Positions 45,556 through 54,621 of a DNA stretch of 64,000 nucleotides are shown here, piece by piece. The stretch comes from Halothiobacillus diazotrophicus (GTDB taxonomy: Bacteria > Pseudomonadota > Gammaproteobacteria > Halothiobacillales > Halothiobacillaceae). A program made the position numbers and the translations under genes. The stretch's first letter is position 1; every line of letters starts with the position of its first letter. Location: the NCBI RefSeq assembly GCF_001663815.1, contig NZ_CP016027.1, forward strand, positions 2,844,965 to 2,908,964. Reading direction: 5' to 3'. The notes under the pieces were generated by a model. The model saw nothing but the letters and a program-made list of their open reading frames with translations, made no database searches and was not told where the DNA came from.

Positions 45556-46797
45556 GTGGGTTGCTCCTGTGACGCCAAGACGGATGGTGCGCTGAGGGGG
45601 GAGCGCCTCACGGCGGCCCAGCACCGTCTCGTCGCCCAATTGACGCGGATATCCGAGTCGGAATCGATTCCGCTTGAGGCAGCCCTCGGGCGTTATCTTG
45701 CCGATGATGTCCTTGCGCCGGTGGATGTGCCGCCACGCGCGGTCAGCCTGTATGACGGCTATGCGCTGGCTGGCCCGGTTGTGTCGGATTCGATTTGGCC
45801 CGTGGTCGGCGAGAGCTTCGCCGGTGATTCGCCGCCGCCCTTGTCGACGAACGCCGCCATGCGGATATTTACGGGTTCGGTGTTGCCCGATGGTGCGAAC
45901 GCGGTCATCGCTCAGGAAGCCGTGGATCGGACCGGGGACGCCATTCGACTCAATGAGTCGATCAGCCCGGGTGACGGTGTCCGTCCACGGGGGGCGGATA
46001 GCCGGCAGGGTGATTGCATCCTCGAAGCCGGCACTCGCCTCGATGCGCCGCAACTTGGGCTGCTCGCCTCGGTTGGGCACGGCTTCGTCTCCGTTGTTCG
46101 AAAACCGCGTATTGCCGTGTTCACTACCGGGAATGAATTGATCCAGCCGGGTGAGCCGCTTGCCCCCGGGAAAATCTACAATGCCAACCATCCCATGCTG
46201 GTCGGTGCCCTGTCCCGGCTCGGCGTCACCGTGCTCGATCTCGGTTGCCTGCCTGATGATGCAGACCGGCTCCGGGCGGCACTGGCCGGTGCCGCGACCC
46301 AATCCGATCTCGTGATCACCTCGGGGGGGGTCTCGGTTGGTGAGGCGGATTTCGTGCGTCAGGTGGTGGAAGAATTGGGTCGTGTCGATCAGTGGCGCGT
46401 ATTTCTCAAGCCCGGAAAGCCTCTGGCCTTCGGTGACGTAGCCGGTACGCCGTTCATCGGTCTGCCGGGCAACCCGGTCTCGACCTTCGTGACCTTTTTC
46501 CTGTTCGTGCGTCCGGCAATCCGTGTTCTCTCTGGTGCGGACCCCGACATCGATCGCCCCCCCCTGCGTTTGCCCCTGGCTGAGTCCCGACCGGCTGGGG
46601 ATCGGCCGGAGTTCGTGCGCGTGCGCCGAACGCGGGACGGGGCAGGGCAGACCAATCTCTCGGTTTTCCGCAATCAGAATTCCGGCCTGCTGAGCTCGAT
46701 GGCCTGGGCGGATGGCGTGGCCCTGATGCCCGTGGGCGTCGATCTGGTCGCGGGCGATGTCGTCGATTATTTTCCTTTTGAAGCGTGGTATTTATGA
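45556..46797 (+). CDS. moeA: Molybdopterin molybdenumtransferase MoeA
   Basis: The 413-residue protein inserts molybdenum into adenylated molybdopterin. It has SLYDGYAL (family form SxxDGYA), [34 protein letters not shown] and [15 protein letters not shown]. It starts with GTG 3 bp after moaE and overlaps moaC by ATGA, so the three genes are translated together. The N-terminal CSC segment is unusual for the family. Confidence 0.94.
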   Translation: MGCSCDAKTDGALRGERLTAAQHRLVAQLTRISESESIPLEAALGRYLADDVLAPVDVPPRAVSLYDGYALAGPVVSDSIWPVVGESFAGDSPPPLSTNAAMRIFTGSVLPDGANAVIAQEAVDRTGDAIRLNESISPGDGVRPRGADSRQGDCILEAGTRLDAPQLGLLASVGHGFVSVVRKPRIAVFTTGNELIQPGEPLAPGKIYNANHPMLVGALSRLGVTVLDLGCLPDDADRLRAALAGAATQSDLVITSGGVSVGEADFVRQVVEELGRVDQWRVFLKPGKPLAFGDVAGTPFIGLPGNPVSTFVTFFLFVRPAIRVLSGADPDIDRPPLRLPLAESRPAGDRPEFVRVRRTRDGAGQTNLSVFRNQNSGLLSSMAWADGVALMPVGVDLVAGDVVDYFPFEAWYL

Positions 46798-47273
46798 GCG
46801 AACAGCAGTTGACCCATCTCGATGAAACCGGCGCGGCACGCATGGTGGATGTGGGGGCAAAGGCCCATACGGAGCGCGTGGCACTGGCTGAGTCCTTTAT
46901 CCGGATGGAAGCGGCCACTCTCGAGCTGATTCTGTCCGGCGGGCATAAAAAGGGCGATGTCCTGGCAGTGGCCCGGGTTGCGGGCATCATGGCGGCAAAG
47001 AAGACCTGGGATCTGATCCCGATGTGTCACCCCCTGTTGCTGACCAAGGTTTCGGTAACCCTGACACCCGATCGCGAACGCAGTGGCGTGCACATTCTTG
47101 CCGAGTGTCGTTTGACCGGGCAGACCGGCGTGGAGATGGAGGCGTTGACGGCCGCATCCGTGGCGGCCCTGACCTTGTACGACATGTGCAAGGCCGTGGA
47201 TCGGGGAATGGAGATCGCGCAGACCCGTTTGCTCGAGAAGCATGGGGGCAAGACGGGATCGTGGATGCGGTAA
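46794..47273 (+). CDS. moaC: Cyclic pyranopterin monophosphate synthase MoaC
   Basis: The 159-residue protein has the MoaC motifs [34 protein letters not shown] and [18 protein letters not shown]. MoaC converts the MoaA product to cPMP. The start at ATG 46794 overlaps moeA. Confidence 0.96.
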   Translation: MSEQQLTHLDETGAARMVDVGAKAHTERVALAESFIRMEAATLELILSGGHKKGDVLAVARVAGIMAAKKTWDLIPMCHPLLLTKVSVTLTPDRERSGVHILAECRLTGQTGVEMEALTAASVAALTLYDMCKAVDRGMEIAQTRLLEKHGGKTGSWMR

Positions 47274-47403
47274 TCGCCAATCAGGGGAGGGGCTGCTGGC
47301 GATTCGAAATGTTTCTTTGGAAATACCGCTTGCCTTCGGTGCGCTCAGCATCTATCGTTATATCCATTGAGATCGAGCGCTCTCCTGCCCGATAGTCCCT
47401 TGA

Positions 47404-47445
47404 GAATCATCGGCACTCCGACATTGCCGATGATTCCCTTTTTTT
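47404..47445 (+). terminator. Strong terminator between moaC and moaA
   Basis: GAATCATCGGCA (47404-47415) pairs perfectly over 12 bp with TGCCGATGATTC (47425-47436), followed by CCTTTTTTT. It may end moaE-moeA-moaC or act as an attenuator of moaA. Confidence 0.92.
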
Positions 47446-47626
47446 CCGACTGGCGCGCAACGCGTGTTTGACGCGCCGTACCGGAAGGTGGCCGTTTCAG
47501 CGGCGGTTGGCAAGGATGCCCGAATGGCGGCCTTCTGCGGCAAGGTTGCCAGCGCAGGAGCGCCTGATGCCCTGAGCGGGATCCGAGGATTCTTGATTCA
47601 TACCGTATATTGAATTGGATTGTTCT
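47446..47626 (+). promoter_or_regulatory. Structured-looking leader upstream of moaA
   Basis: The 181 bases before moaA contain several self-complementary segments. The clearest is CTTCTGCG (47532-47539 region) pairing with CGCAGGAG (47553-47560), enclosing the palindromic GGCAAGGTTGCC. A Moco-responsive RNA is known upstream of moaA in many gammaproteobacteria, but I cannot confirm its consensus here. Upstream, 47274-47403 holds only an 8-bp inverted repeat at 47273-47305. Confidence 0.35.
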
Positions 47627-48613
47627 ATGACTAGCCTGGTGGACCCTTTCGGTCGTTCAATTAACTATCTGCGTCTCTCCGTGACCGATCGTTGCGATCT
47701 TCGCTGCTTCTACTGCATGCCGGAAGGATTCAACGACTTCGAGGTTCCGGAGCACTGGCTGACGGTTGGCGAGATCGAACGTCTGGTCGGCGTGATGGCC
47801 GAGATGGGGCTCAAGCATGTGCGTATCACCGGTGGCGAGCCCCTGGTTCGTCGGGGCATCGAGGACATCGTCCGCAGCATCGATGCCTTGCCGCAGATTC
47901 GTGATATCGCCCTGTCCACGAACGCCACCCGACTGGCGAAGATGGCCGAGCCGCTGAAGGCGGCCGGGGTCGACCGGATCAACGTCAGTCTCGATACGCT
48001 CGATCCGGAACGATTCCGCCGGATCACCCAGGGTAAGCTGGACAAGGTCCTGTCGGGCCTGATGGCCGCGAAGGCGGCTGGCATCGCCCCCATCAAGATC
48101 AACATGGTCGTGATGAAGGGGATCAACGAGGATGACGTCGAGTCGGTGCTCGAGTTCTGCATCGAACACGGCTTCGTTCTGCGGATGATCGAAACCATGC
48201 CGATGGGCGATACCGGCCGCGACGCGATCGATCATTATGTGAGTCTGCAGGACATCAAGAAGCGACTGGCCGAACGTTATCCGCTGATCCCGGTGATCAA
48301 TCCCGTCGACGGTGCCGGACCGGCCCGCTATCTGCAGGTTGCCGGTACAGAGACGCAGATTGGTTTCATCACTCCGATGTCCGAGCACTTCTGCGGCACT
48401 TGCAATCGTGTCCGGCTTTCCGTGGACGGCACCATGTACATGTGCCTGGGCCAGGAACACAACTTTTCGTTCCGCCCGCTCCTGCGCAAAGGTATCCCCG
48501 ACGACGAGCTCAAGGCGGCGCTGATTTCGGCGATCGGCCTCAAGCCCGAGCGCCACGAGTTCCAGGACAAGCCGGAGAAGGTCATCCGGTTCATGTCCAT
48601 GACGGGTGGTTGA
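47627..48613 (+). CDS. moaA: GTP 3',8-cyclase MoaA (radical SAM)
   Basis: The 328-residue protein has the radical-SAM cluster motif CDLRCFYC (Cys23, Cys27, Cys30), RITGGEPLVRRG, and the C-terminal second cluster cysteines (FCGTCNRVRLS, then MYMCLG). It ends in the conserved Gly-Gly tail. MoaA and MoaC make cPMP from GTP. ATG 47627 is chosen over TTG 47615; neither has a strong ribosome site, consistent with translation control by the leader. Confidence 0.95.
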   Translation: MTSLVDPFGRSINYLRLSVTDRCDLRCFYCMPEGFNDFEVPEHWLTVGEIERLVGVMAEMGLKHVRITGGEPLVRRGIEDIVRSIDALPQIRDIALSTNATRLAKMAEPLKAAGVDRINVSLDTLDPERFRRITQGKLDKVLSGLMAAKAAGIAPIKINMVVMKGINEDDVESVLEFCIEHGFVLRMIETMPMGDTGRDAIDHYVSLQDIKKRLAERYPLIPVINPVDGAGPARYLQVAGTETQIGFITPMSEHFCGTCNRVRLSVDGTMYMCLGQEHNFSFRPLLRKGIPDDELKAALISAIGLKPERHEFQDKPEKVIRFMSMTGG

Positions 48614-48653
48614 GGCCGGACCGGCTCGATCGACAGGGATCGGGCAGAAACGA

Positions 48654-48681
48654 AAAACCCGGGCATCTGCCCGGGGTTTTT
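48654..48681. terminator. Bidirectional terminator between moaA and ectC
   Basis: CCCGGGC (48658-48664) pairs with GCCCGGG (48669-48675) over ATCT, flanked by AAAAA and TTTTT with one bulged G. It serves both convergent genes. Confidence 0.9.
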
Positions 48682-48697
48682 GTGCGTTCGGCCAGAC

Positions 48698-49099
48698 TCA
48701 GTCCAGCGTCAGCAGCGGGTAGTGCCCGTTCTCGTCATGGACCTCGGCACCCGTCAACGGCGGATTGAACACGCAGATCAGGCGCATGTCCTCCGTGCCG
48801 CCGCGCAGGTAATGCCGGTCGTGGTTGTTGAGCAGATACATCATCCCGTCGCGGATCTGGTGGGTCGTGTCGGCTTCGATGTCGTAGATCTCGCCGTTGC
48901 CGGCGACGCAGTAGACGGCCTCGATATGATTGGCGTAATGGATGTAGGTTTCCGTGCCAGCCCGGATGATGGTGTCATGAAAGGAGAACCCGACGCGGTC
49001 GTCGGCCAGCACCAGCCGACGGCTGACCCAGTTGCCGTTTTCGGCTTCCACTTCGCGGTCCGTGCCCAAGATGTCCTGATCCAGATTGCGTACGATCAT
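48698..49099 (-). CDS. ectC: L-ectoine synthase EctC
   Basis: The 133-residue cupin protein begins MIVRNLDQDILGT and has HYANHIEAVYCVAG and LLNNHDRHYLRGG. EctC cyclises N-gamma-acetyl-diaminobutyrate to ectoine, a compatible solute. It is the last gene of ectABC. Confidence 0.97.
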   Translation of the reverse strand: MIVRNLDQDILGTDREVEAENGNWVSRRLVLADDRVGFSFHDTIIRAGTETYIHYANHIEAVYCVAGNGEIYDIEADTTHQIRDGMMYLLNNHDRHYLRGGTEDMRLICVFNPPLTGAEVHDENGHYPLLTLD

Positions 49100-49115
49100 G
49101 TTGGTCCTCGTAGAG

Positions 49116-50390
49116 TTATTCGTTGATGGGATGCTTCGCGGCAGCGGCCGTGATGGATGCCTCGAGAATGTCCAGACCCTTGTCGAGCTCGGCTTCGGAG
49201 ATGGTCAGCGGTGCCAGGAATTTGATGACCTGATCGGTGGCGCCCGCCGTCTCTGCAATGAGGCCGCGTTCGAAACCTTCGCGCGAGATCTGGCCGCAGA
49301 AACCCTCGACCGGGGATTCGATGCCCCAGATCATGCCCAGTCCCCGCACGTCGCCGATGTGCTGGGGGAAGCGGGCGGCGATGGCCTTCATCCGCTGTTC
49401 GACTTTGGCGCCCTTGGCGAGAATTTCCTTGGAGAACGTATCGTTGTCCCAGCGTTCCAGCGCCTTGGCGCCGGCGACGAAGGCCAGACTGTTGCCGCGG
49501 AAGGTGCCCGTATGTTCGCCGGGTGACCACTGGTCGATTTCCGGGCGCATCAGCACGATGGCCATGGGCAGGCCCGTGCCGATCGATTTGGACACCGTGA
49601 CGATGTCCGGCTTGATGCCGGCACGCTCGAAGCTGAAGAAGTTGCCGGTGCGCCCGTTGCCCATCTGGATGTCGTCCACGATCAGCAGGATGTCGAGATC
49701 CCGGCACATTTTTTCCAGCTTCTTGAGCCATTCGACGCTGGCTATGTTGATGCCGCCTTCGCCCTGAATCGTCTCCACGATGATGCCGGCTGGAACCTCG
49801 TAGCCCGAACTCGCATCCTCGTAGTAGTGGCGCATCATGTCGATGCTGTCCATCTGGTTCTCGCTGTCGAAGTAGTTGTCGAACGGCATCTTGGTGACGT
49901 TCAGCGGCACGCCGTAGTAATCGTCGTGGTAGAACTCGTTACCGGTGACGGCCAGTGCCCCCAGGGTGTGGCCGTGGTAGGCATTGGTGAAGGCGACGAT
50001 CTTCGAGCGCTGCTTGACCTTGCGGGCGAGTTTCAGGGCGGTTTCGACGGCATTGGTACCGGTCGGGCCGACGAATTGGATCTTGTAGTCCAGGCCGCGC
50101 GGCTTGAGGATCGTATTCTGGAGCTTCTCGATGAAGTGGTACTTGGCGTCGGTAGCCTTGTCGAGGGCGTTGGTCACGCCATCGCGTTCGATGTACTCGA
50201 TGATCGCCCGCTTGATGGCCGGGTCGTTGTGGCCGTAGTTCAGCGAGCCGGCGCCACCGAAGAAGTCGATGTAGGTCTTGCCCGTGTGATCCCACATCGT
50301 GGCGTTTTGTGCCTTGACGAAGATCGTGGGGAACGAGCGGATGTAGCCGCGGACGTTGGATTCGTATTTTTCGAACAGATCAATGTTCAT
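49116..50390 (-). CDS. ectB: Diaminobutyrate-2-oxoglutarate transaminase EctB
   Basis: The 424-residue class III aminotransferase has the PLP-site segments VDDIQMGNGRTG and VSKSIGTGLPMA, the latter with the Schiff-base lysine. It makes L-2,4-diaminobutyrate from aspartate semialdehyde. It lies 16 bp before ectC and 107 bp after ectA. Confidence 0.96.
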   Translation of the reverse strand: MNIDLFEKYESNVRGYIRSFPTIFVKAQNATMWDHTGKTYIDFFGGAGSLNYGHNDPAIKRAIIEYIERDGVTNALDKATDAKYHFIEKLQNTILKPRGLDYKIQFVGPTGTNAVETALKLARKVKQRSKIVAFTNAYHGHTLGALAVTGNEFYHDDYYGVPLNVTKMPFDNYFDSENQMDSIDMMRHYYEDASSGYEVPAGIIVETIQGEGGINIASVEWLKKLEKMCRDLDILLIVDDIQMGNGRTGNFFSFERAGIKPDIVTVSKSIGTGLPMAIVLMRPEIDQWSPGEHTGTFRGNSLAFVAGAKALERWDNDTFSKEILAKGAKVEQRMKAIAARFPQHIGDVRGLGMIWGIESPVEGFCGQISREGFERGLIAETAGATDQVIKFLAPLTISEAELDKGLDILEASITAAAAKHPINE

Positions 50391-50497
50391 TCAGTGTCCC
50401 TCTAATTAGGTTGGTCGATAGGTGGCTGTGGATCGGCCATGCTCGGCGTGCAAGCCGCATGGGCGCGCCGACTGTGATGGATACCCGGTGACGACTG

Positions 50498-50989
50498 TTA
50501 GTCTAGACCAACCGGGTCCAGATCGATCCAGTAGGTATCTTCAGGTTGATGGCCATCGCCGAGTAGTTCGGCGGACAGGTAGGGTTGCGTTTGAATCGGT
50601 TTGTCCAGTTGTTTCGCCCACCGCGTGAACAGGGCCTGCGAGGCGGAATTGTCCGGGGAAATGGTGAGTTCGATCCGCCGGATATCCCGGAACCAGTCGC
50701 GGCTTTCCAGGGCGTTGAGCAAACCGGATGCCACGCCGCGGCCGCGCATGTCGGGATCGACGGCGATCTGCCAGACGAACAGGGTGCCCGGTGCGTCGGG
50801 CAGGCGATAGCCGGTCAGGAATCCGACGAGACGATCCTCGGTTTCCGCGATGGCGCAGGTGGCATGAAAATGGTCTGAAAGCAGGAAGTAGAGATAGGCC
50901 GAATTGACATCCAGTGTGCCAGCCCGAAGTACCATCTGATGAATGCGCGCGCCGTCCGAGAGGCGTGGTTCACGATAGGTAATTGTCAT
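50498..50989 (-). CDS. ectA: L-2,4-diaminobutyrate acetyltransferase EctA
   Basis: The 163-residue GNAT protein has the acetyl-CoA motif VDPDMRGRGVASGLL and the EctA start YREPRLSDGARIHQMV. It acetylates diaminobutyrate for EctC. The 238 bp upstream to hemY should hold an osmotically controlled promoter. No ectR or specialised aspartokinase gene is in the window. Confidence 0.95.
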   Translation of the reverse strand: MTITYREPRLSDGARIHQMVLRAGTLDVNSAYLYFLLSDHFHATCAIAETEDRLVGFLTGYRLPDAPGTLFVWQIAVDPDMRGRGVASGLLNALESRDWFRDIRRIELTISPDNSASQALFTRWAKQLDKPIQTQPYLSAELLGDGHQPEDTYWIDLDPVGLD

Positions 50990-51055
50990 GTTCTGGGTCG
51001 TCAGCTACGCCATAAATTGGCGGCTACGTTTGTGCAAATGAGTCGATAGGATAGT

Positions 51056-51091
51056 CGGCCCGGCCCGTAAATTCAAATCGTTGCCGGGCCG
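51056..51091. other. Perfect 9-bp inverted repeat between ectA and the hemY-type gene
   Basis: CGGCCCGGC (51056-51064) pairs with GCCGGGCCG (51083-51091) around an AT-rich 18-nt loop, 67-102 bp upstream of ectA. No T tract follows, so it could be an operator or mRNA structure instead of a terminator. Confidence 0.5.
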
Positions 51092-51227
51092 TTGCTGGTT
51101 CGGGACTGCTTGAATCCCTTGGCGGCGGGGGGATTGAGCGTATTGATTCTTCGAGCAATTTTTAATCGATCAGGCGGATTCGCCCATTAAAGGTATCGCC
51201 CGGATGGTGTCGGGATCGGGTTCCGAA

Positions 51228-52721
51228 TTACAGCGGGTTCAGGGTGGTTGCCAGTTTGCTGCCACTTTGCAGACAGTCACCGACGGCAATGCCGGACTTC
51301 CAGTTTCCAGTTAGATAGAGGCCGGGTAAGCGTGCGTTTTCCGTTTCGATGGCCCTGAGGCGATCGAGGTGCCCGAGTTCGTATTGGGGAATCGCCTTTG
51401 GCCAACGTTGGACCTGCGCGAATTCGGCCGCGCCCTGGATACCCAGCAAGGGAGCAAGGTCGGCGAGGACGCGCCCAACGAGCGTGTCGTCATCCCCTTC
51501 GGCGGCCTCGGGGCGCCGGCGTCCGCCGATAAAGGCGGTGAGCAGTACCTTGCCTTCCGGGGCCCGGTTGGGGAACAGCGTGGAGGAGAAGAGGACGCCC
51601 AGCGTCTGGCGCTGTTCCCGTCCCGGAATCAGCATGCCGAATCCGTTGAGCGGGTGCGCCACCCGTCCACGGTCGAAACCCAGAACCACGGCGGTGACGG
51701 CGGGGTATTCGATCTCGTCGAGCAAGCGGGCCAGTTCCGGGTTGTGGGGCGCTAGCAGGCGGGCGGCGGCGAACGCAGGAACCGCCAGGACGATCTCCCT
51801 GGCTGCAATGGGCGAACCCGTGGGTGGATGGGCGACCCAGCTGCCACCGGAGCCCCGTTCGAGTGCGGCGATCGGGGAAGCCGTTTGGATGTCGCCCAAC
51901 GCCGATTGCCGGATCAGTTCGGCTAGGCGGTCGACGAGCGTGGTCATGCCTTCAGGGAAGCTGATCAATCCTTTCTTGTCGGGGGGCGCGCCGTTGGCGC
52001 GCTGGGCACGGGCAGACTTCATCTTGGCAAGGCCACCCCGGATCAAAGACCCGTATGCCTGCTCGAGGGCATGAATCTTGGGGGTGGCCGCCTGGACCGA
52101 CAGGCGTTCGGGATCGCCGGCGTAGACGCCGGAAACAAACGGGTCGACGGCCCAATCGAGGAACCCCTGGCCCAGTCGGCGTCGGACGAATTGGGCGAGG
52201 GTTTCCTCTGTCTCGGCGGGCTTGATCCAGGGTTCTCGGGCCAGATGTAGCAGGTCGCCCAGTCCGAACAGGGGGCTGGTCAGCAGATCCAGGGGGCCAC
52301 CGGGCAGGGCGACCGGGTGGCCGTTCTTGACGACAAAGCGCTTTTTGGCCAACGCGTTGGCATTGATGGCCGCCGTTTCGAGATCCAGTTCCGACAGCAG
52401 CGCATTCAAGGGGGGGCTGCGCATCAGCGTGTTGGGCCCGGTTTCGAATTGCCAGCCGTCCACACGGCGCGTGCCGACGGCGCCCCCCGGTCGTTCGGCG
52501 GCCTCAAGCACCCGCACCCGGCGTCCGGTCTTGATGAGATGATAGGCAGCCGAGAGCCCGCTCATGCCGGCACCGATCACCAGTGTATCGACGACCGGTG
52601 TGTGATCGATGGTGTCAGTCTGCGGCGGTGTGTTCGGGGTGCTCGGTTGCATGGCGTCTCGATCCTGGGGGCATCCGTGCGTTGCGTCCCTGGCCGATCG
52701 GTCGACGCTGGGCAGAGGCAT
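51228..52721 (-). CDS. hemY: Protoporphyrinogen oxidase, HemY type
   Basis: The 497-residue FAD enzyme has the dinucleotide motif VIGAGMSGLSAAYHL, the substrate-channel region ERPGGAVGTRRVDGWQFETG, and the C-terminal FAD-contacting LTGNWKSGIAVGDCLQSG. It oxidises protoporphyrinogen IX to protoporphyrin IX for heme, needed for the cytochromes seen here. CAGGGA favours ATG 52721; ATG 52652 would drop a poorly conserved 23-residue leader. Confidence 0.88.
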   Translation of the reverse strand: MPLPSVDRSARDATHGCPQDRDAMQPSTPNTPPQTDTIDHTPVVDTLVIGAGMSGLSAAYHLIKTGRRVRVLEAAERPGGAVGTRRVDGWQFETGPNTLMRSPPLNALLSELDLETAAINANALAKKRFVVKNGHPVALPGGPLDLLTSPLFGLGDLLHLAREPWIKPAETEETLAQFVRRRLGQGFLDWAVDPFVSGVYAGDPERLSVQAATPKIHALEQAYGSLIRGGLAKMKSARAQRANGAPPDKKGLISFPEGMTTLVDRLAELIRQSALGDIQTASPIAALERGSGGSWVAHPPTGSPIAAREIVLAVPAFAAARLLAPHNPELARLLDEIEYPAVTAVVLGFDRGRVAHPLNGFGMLIPGREQRQTLGVLFSSTLFPNRAPEGKVLLTAFIGGRRRPEAAEGDDDTLVGRVLADLAPLLGIQGAAEFAQVQRWPKAIPQYELGHLDRLRAIETENARLPGLYLTGNWKSGIAVGDCLQSGSKLATTLNPL

Positions 52722-52914
52722 GTCGGATCCCTGTTTGTTGGGTGGTCTATTCTATTTGTTTTTACGGGGCGGGATGTTGGGGCCCAGTGTGCCTTCGGCG
52801 TCCTGAAAAGTCATCTTGCCAGCCGGGTACGCGTCGCGTCACCCGCCCCATTCTGGCGCGTCATCCGCGTCAAATGGGTATGTTCCGACAGACTGTTTGA
52901 GAGCGTGCGATCTG

Positions 52915-53880
52915 ATGAGTGAACTGATTCCCTATCTGAAGGATTATCCCGTGCTGGTGCTTGGGGGGACCGGATTCGTGGGGCGCGTGCTGGTGCGGGC
53001 GTTGACCCAGGCTGGTTTCCGCGTGACCGTGCCGAGCCGCCATGCCTTCCGGCATCGGGACATGATGCTCTGGCCCCGCGTCCGGCTCTGTCCGCTGTCG
53101 GCGCATGAGGATGCCGATGCGGCGATGGATTGCGAACCCGGAACGGACTGGAGGCTGGCCGATCTGATGCCGGGCCACCGTGTCGTCATCAATCTCGTGG
53201 GTATTCTCTCCGAAGCCCGCCATGACGGCGCCGGATTCGCCGAGGCCCATCTGGGGTGGACGCAGCGTGTTCTGACGCTGGCATCCGAATCCGGGGTCCG
53301 GCAATACCTGCACATGAGCGCTTTGGGGGCGGATGCGGTCAATGGGTCTAGCTTCTACCTGCGCAGCAAGGGAGCGGCGGAAGACTGGGCCCATGCGTTC
53401 GGGGCGACCCATGATATTGCCGTCACCAGCTATCGTCCTTCGGTCATTTTTGGGCGCGGTGACGCATTTCTGAACCGGTTTGCCGGTCTCGCCGCCTGGA
53501 TGCCGGGGCTGTTTCCCCTGGCCTGTGCGGATGCCCGGTTTTCGCCCGTATACGTCGGTGACGTGGCCGAACAGTTCCTGGCGGTGATCGGGTCGCCCCG
53601 GTCAGCCGGTCAACGGATCGATTTGTGTGGACCGGCCGATTACGCCCTGCGTGAACTCGTCGAATACGCGGCCCGGCTTTCCGGGCACGCCCGCTGGGTC
53701 CTGAAACTCCCGGACTGGGCGGCCCGGCTGCAGGCTCGGCTGCTGGAACGCCTGCCGGGCAAGCCGTTCACCCGGGATCAGTACGACTCCCTGCAAACGC
53801 CCAGTGTCTGTCCGGCGGACTGCCCGCGCCAGCCGACGCGACTGGAGCGGGTCGCGCCCGAATATCTGGGGCGCCGGTGA
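52915..53880 (+). CDS. NAD(P)-binding protein, complex I NDUFA9-like
   Basis: The 321-residue atypical short-chain dehydrogenase has the Rossmann motif VLVLGGTGFVGRVLVRAL, HMSALGAD, YLRSKGAAE (lysine kept) and YRPSVIFGRGDAFLNRFA, matching the bacterial NDUFA9-like group. These proteins bind NADPH and are usually not classical enzymes. ATG 52915 begins the conserved region. No nuo genes are near. Confidence 0.82.
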   Translation: MSELIPYLKDYPVLVLGGTGFVGRVLVRALTQAGFRVTVPSRHAFRHRDMMLWPRVRLCPLSAHEDADAAMDCEPGTDWRLADLMPGHRVVINLVGILSEARHDGAGFAEAHLGWTQRVLTLASESGVRQYLHMSALGADAVNGSSFYLRSKGAAEDWAHAFGATHDIAVTSYRPSVIFGRGDAFLNRFAGLAAWMPGLFPLACADARFSPVYVGDVAEQFLAVIGSPRSAGQRIDLCGPADYALRELVEYAARLSGHARWVLKLPDWAARLQARLLERLPGKPFTRDQYDSLQTPSVCPADCPRQPTRLERVAPEYLGRR

Positions 53881-53993
53881 CGGTGGGTTCCCGGCAGGCC
53901 AAGTGGCGCGCCGGGGCGGACGCGGTGATATGATCGCCGCTGGCGATACGAATTTGAATACAGAAGCTGATACAAAGGTCGAGGGAGAAGGGC

Positions 53994-54548
53994 ATGAATC
54001 AAGAACCGGTACGGGCACGAGCACCGTCGGAGCAGGGGCAATTCAAGCGGATCGAGAGCGGTTTCGAGCATTTCCTGTTCGCCAGTCGCTGGCTGATGGC
54101 GCCGATCTATCTCGGTCTCGTCGTGGCAATGGGCGTGTTGCTGATGAAGTTCGGCAAGGAAGTCTGGCATCTGATCAGCCATGTCCAGTCCATGGACGAA
54201 GGCCAGGTGATCGTCGGCGTGTTGACCCTGGTGGATGTCTCCCTGTTGATGAACCTCCTGATCATCATCATGTTCTCCGGCTACGAGAACTTCGTCTCCA
54301 AGATGGAAGACCTGCATGGACATGCGGACCGGCCGGACTGGATGGGTTCCATCGGGTTCAGCGATCTGAAGATCAAGCTGATCGGTTCGATGGTTGCCAT
54401 TTCCGGGATCGAGCTGCTCAAGGCGTTCATGAATGTCGACGTGTTGGCCGACCGTCATCTGGCCTGGTTGATCGGCATCCACGTGACCTTCCTGTTCTCC
54501 GGCCTGATTTTCGCCATCATGGACAAGTTGCAGTGTGGTCAGCATTGA
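53994..54548 (+). CDS. yqhA: YqhA/UPF0114 family membrane protein
   Basis: The 184-residue protein has about three to four membrane helices and the family signatures FLFASRWLMAPIYLGL and MFSGYENFVSK. The role of UPF0114 is not established. The start at ATG 53994 agrees with family length. Confidence 0.88.
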   Translation: MNQEPVRARAPSEQGQFKRIESGFEHFLFASRWLMAPIYLGLVVAMGVLLMKFGKEVWHLISHVQSMDEGQVIVGVLTLVDVSLLMNLLIIIMFSGYENFVSKMEDLHGHADRPDWMGSIGFSDLKIKLIGSMVAISGIELLKAFMNVDVLADRHLAWLIGIHVTFLFSGLIFAIMDKLQCGQH

Positions 54549-54621
54549 TCACTTCCGTCCGTTGAGTCGTCCGGGCACCGGCTTGGTGTTCTGACGGCGG
54601 CGTCTGGTTTCGGAGAGCGGC

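Noticed and set aside
47446..47626. Firm call of a Moco riboswitch
   Set aside because: Secondary structure is suggestive but the consensus could not be verified without a covariance-model search.
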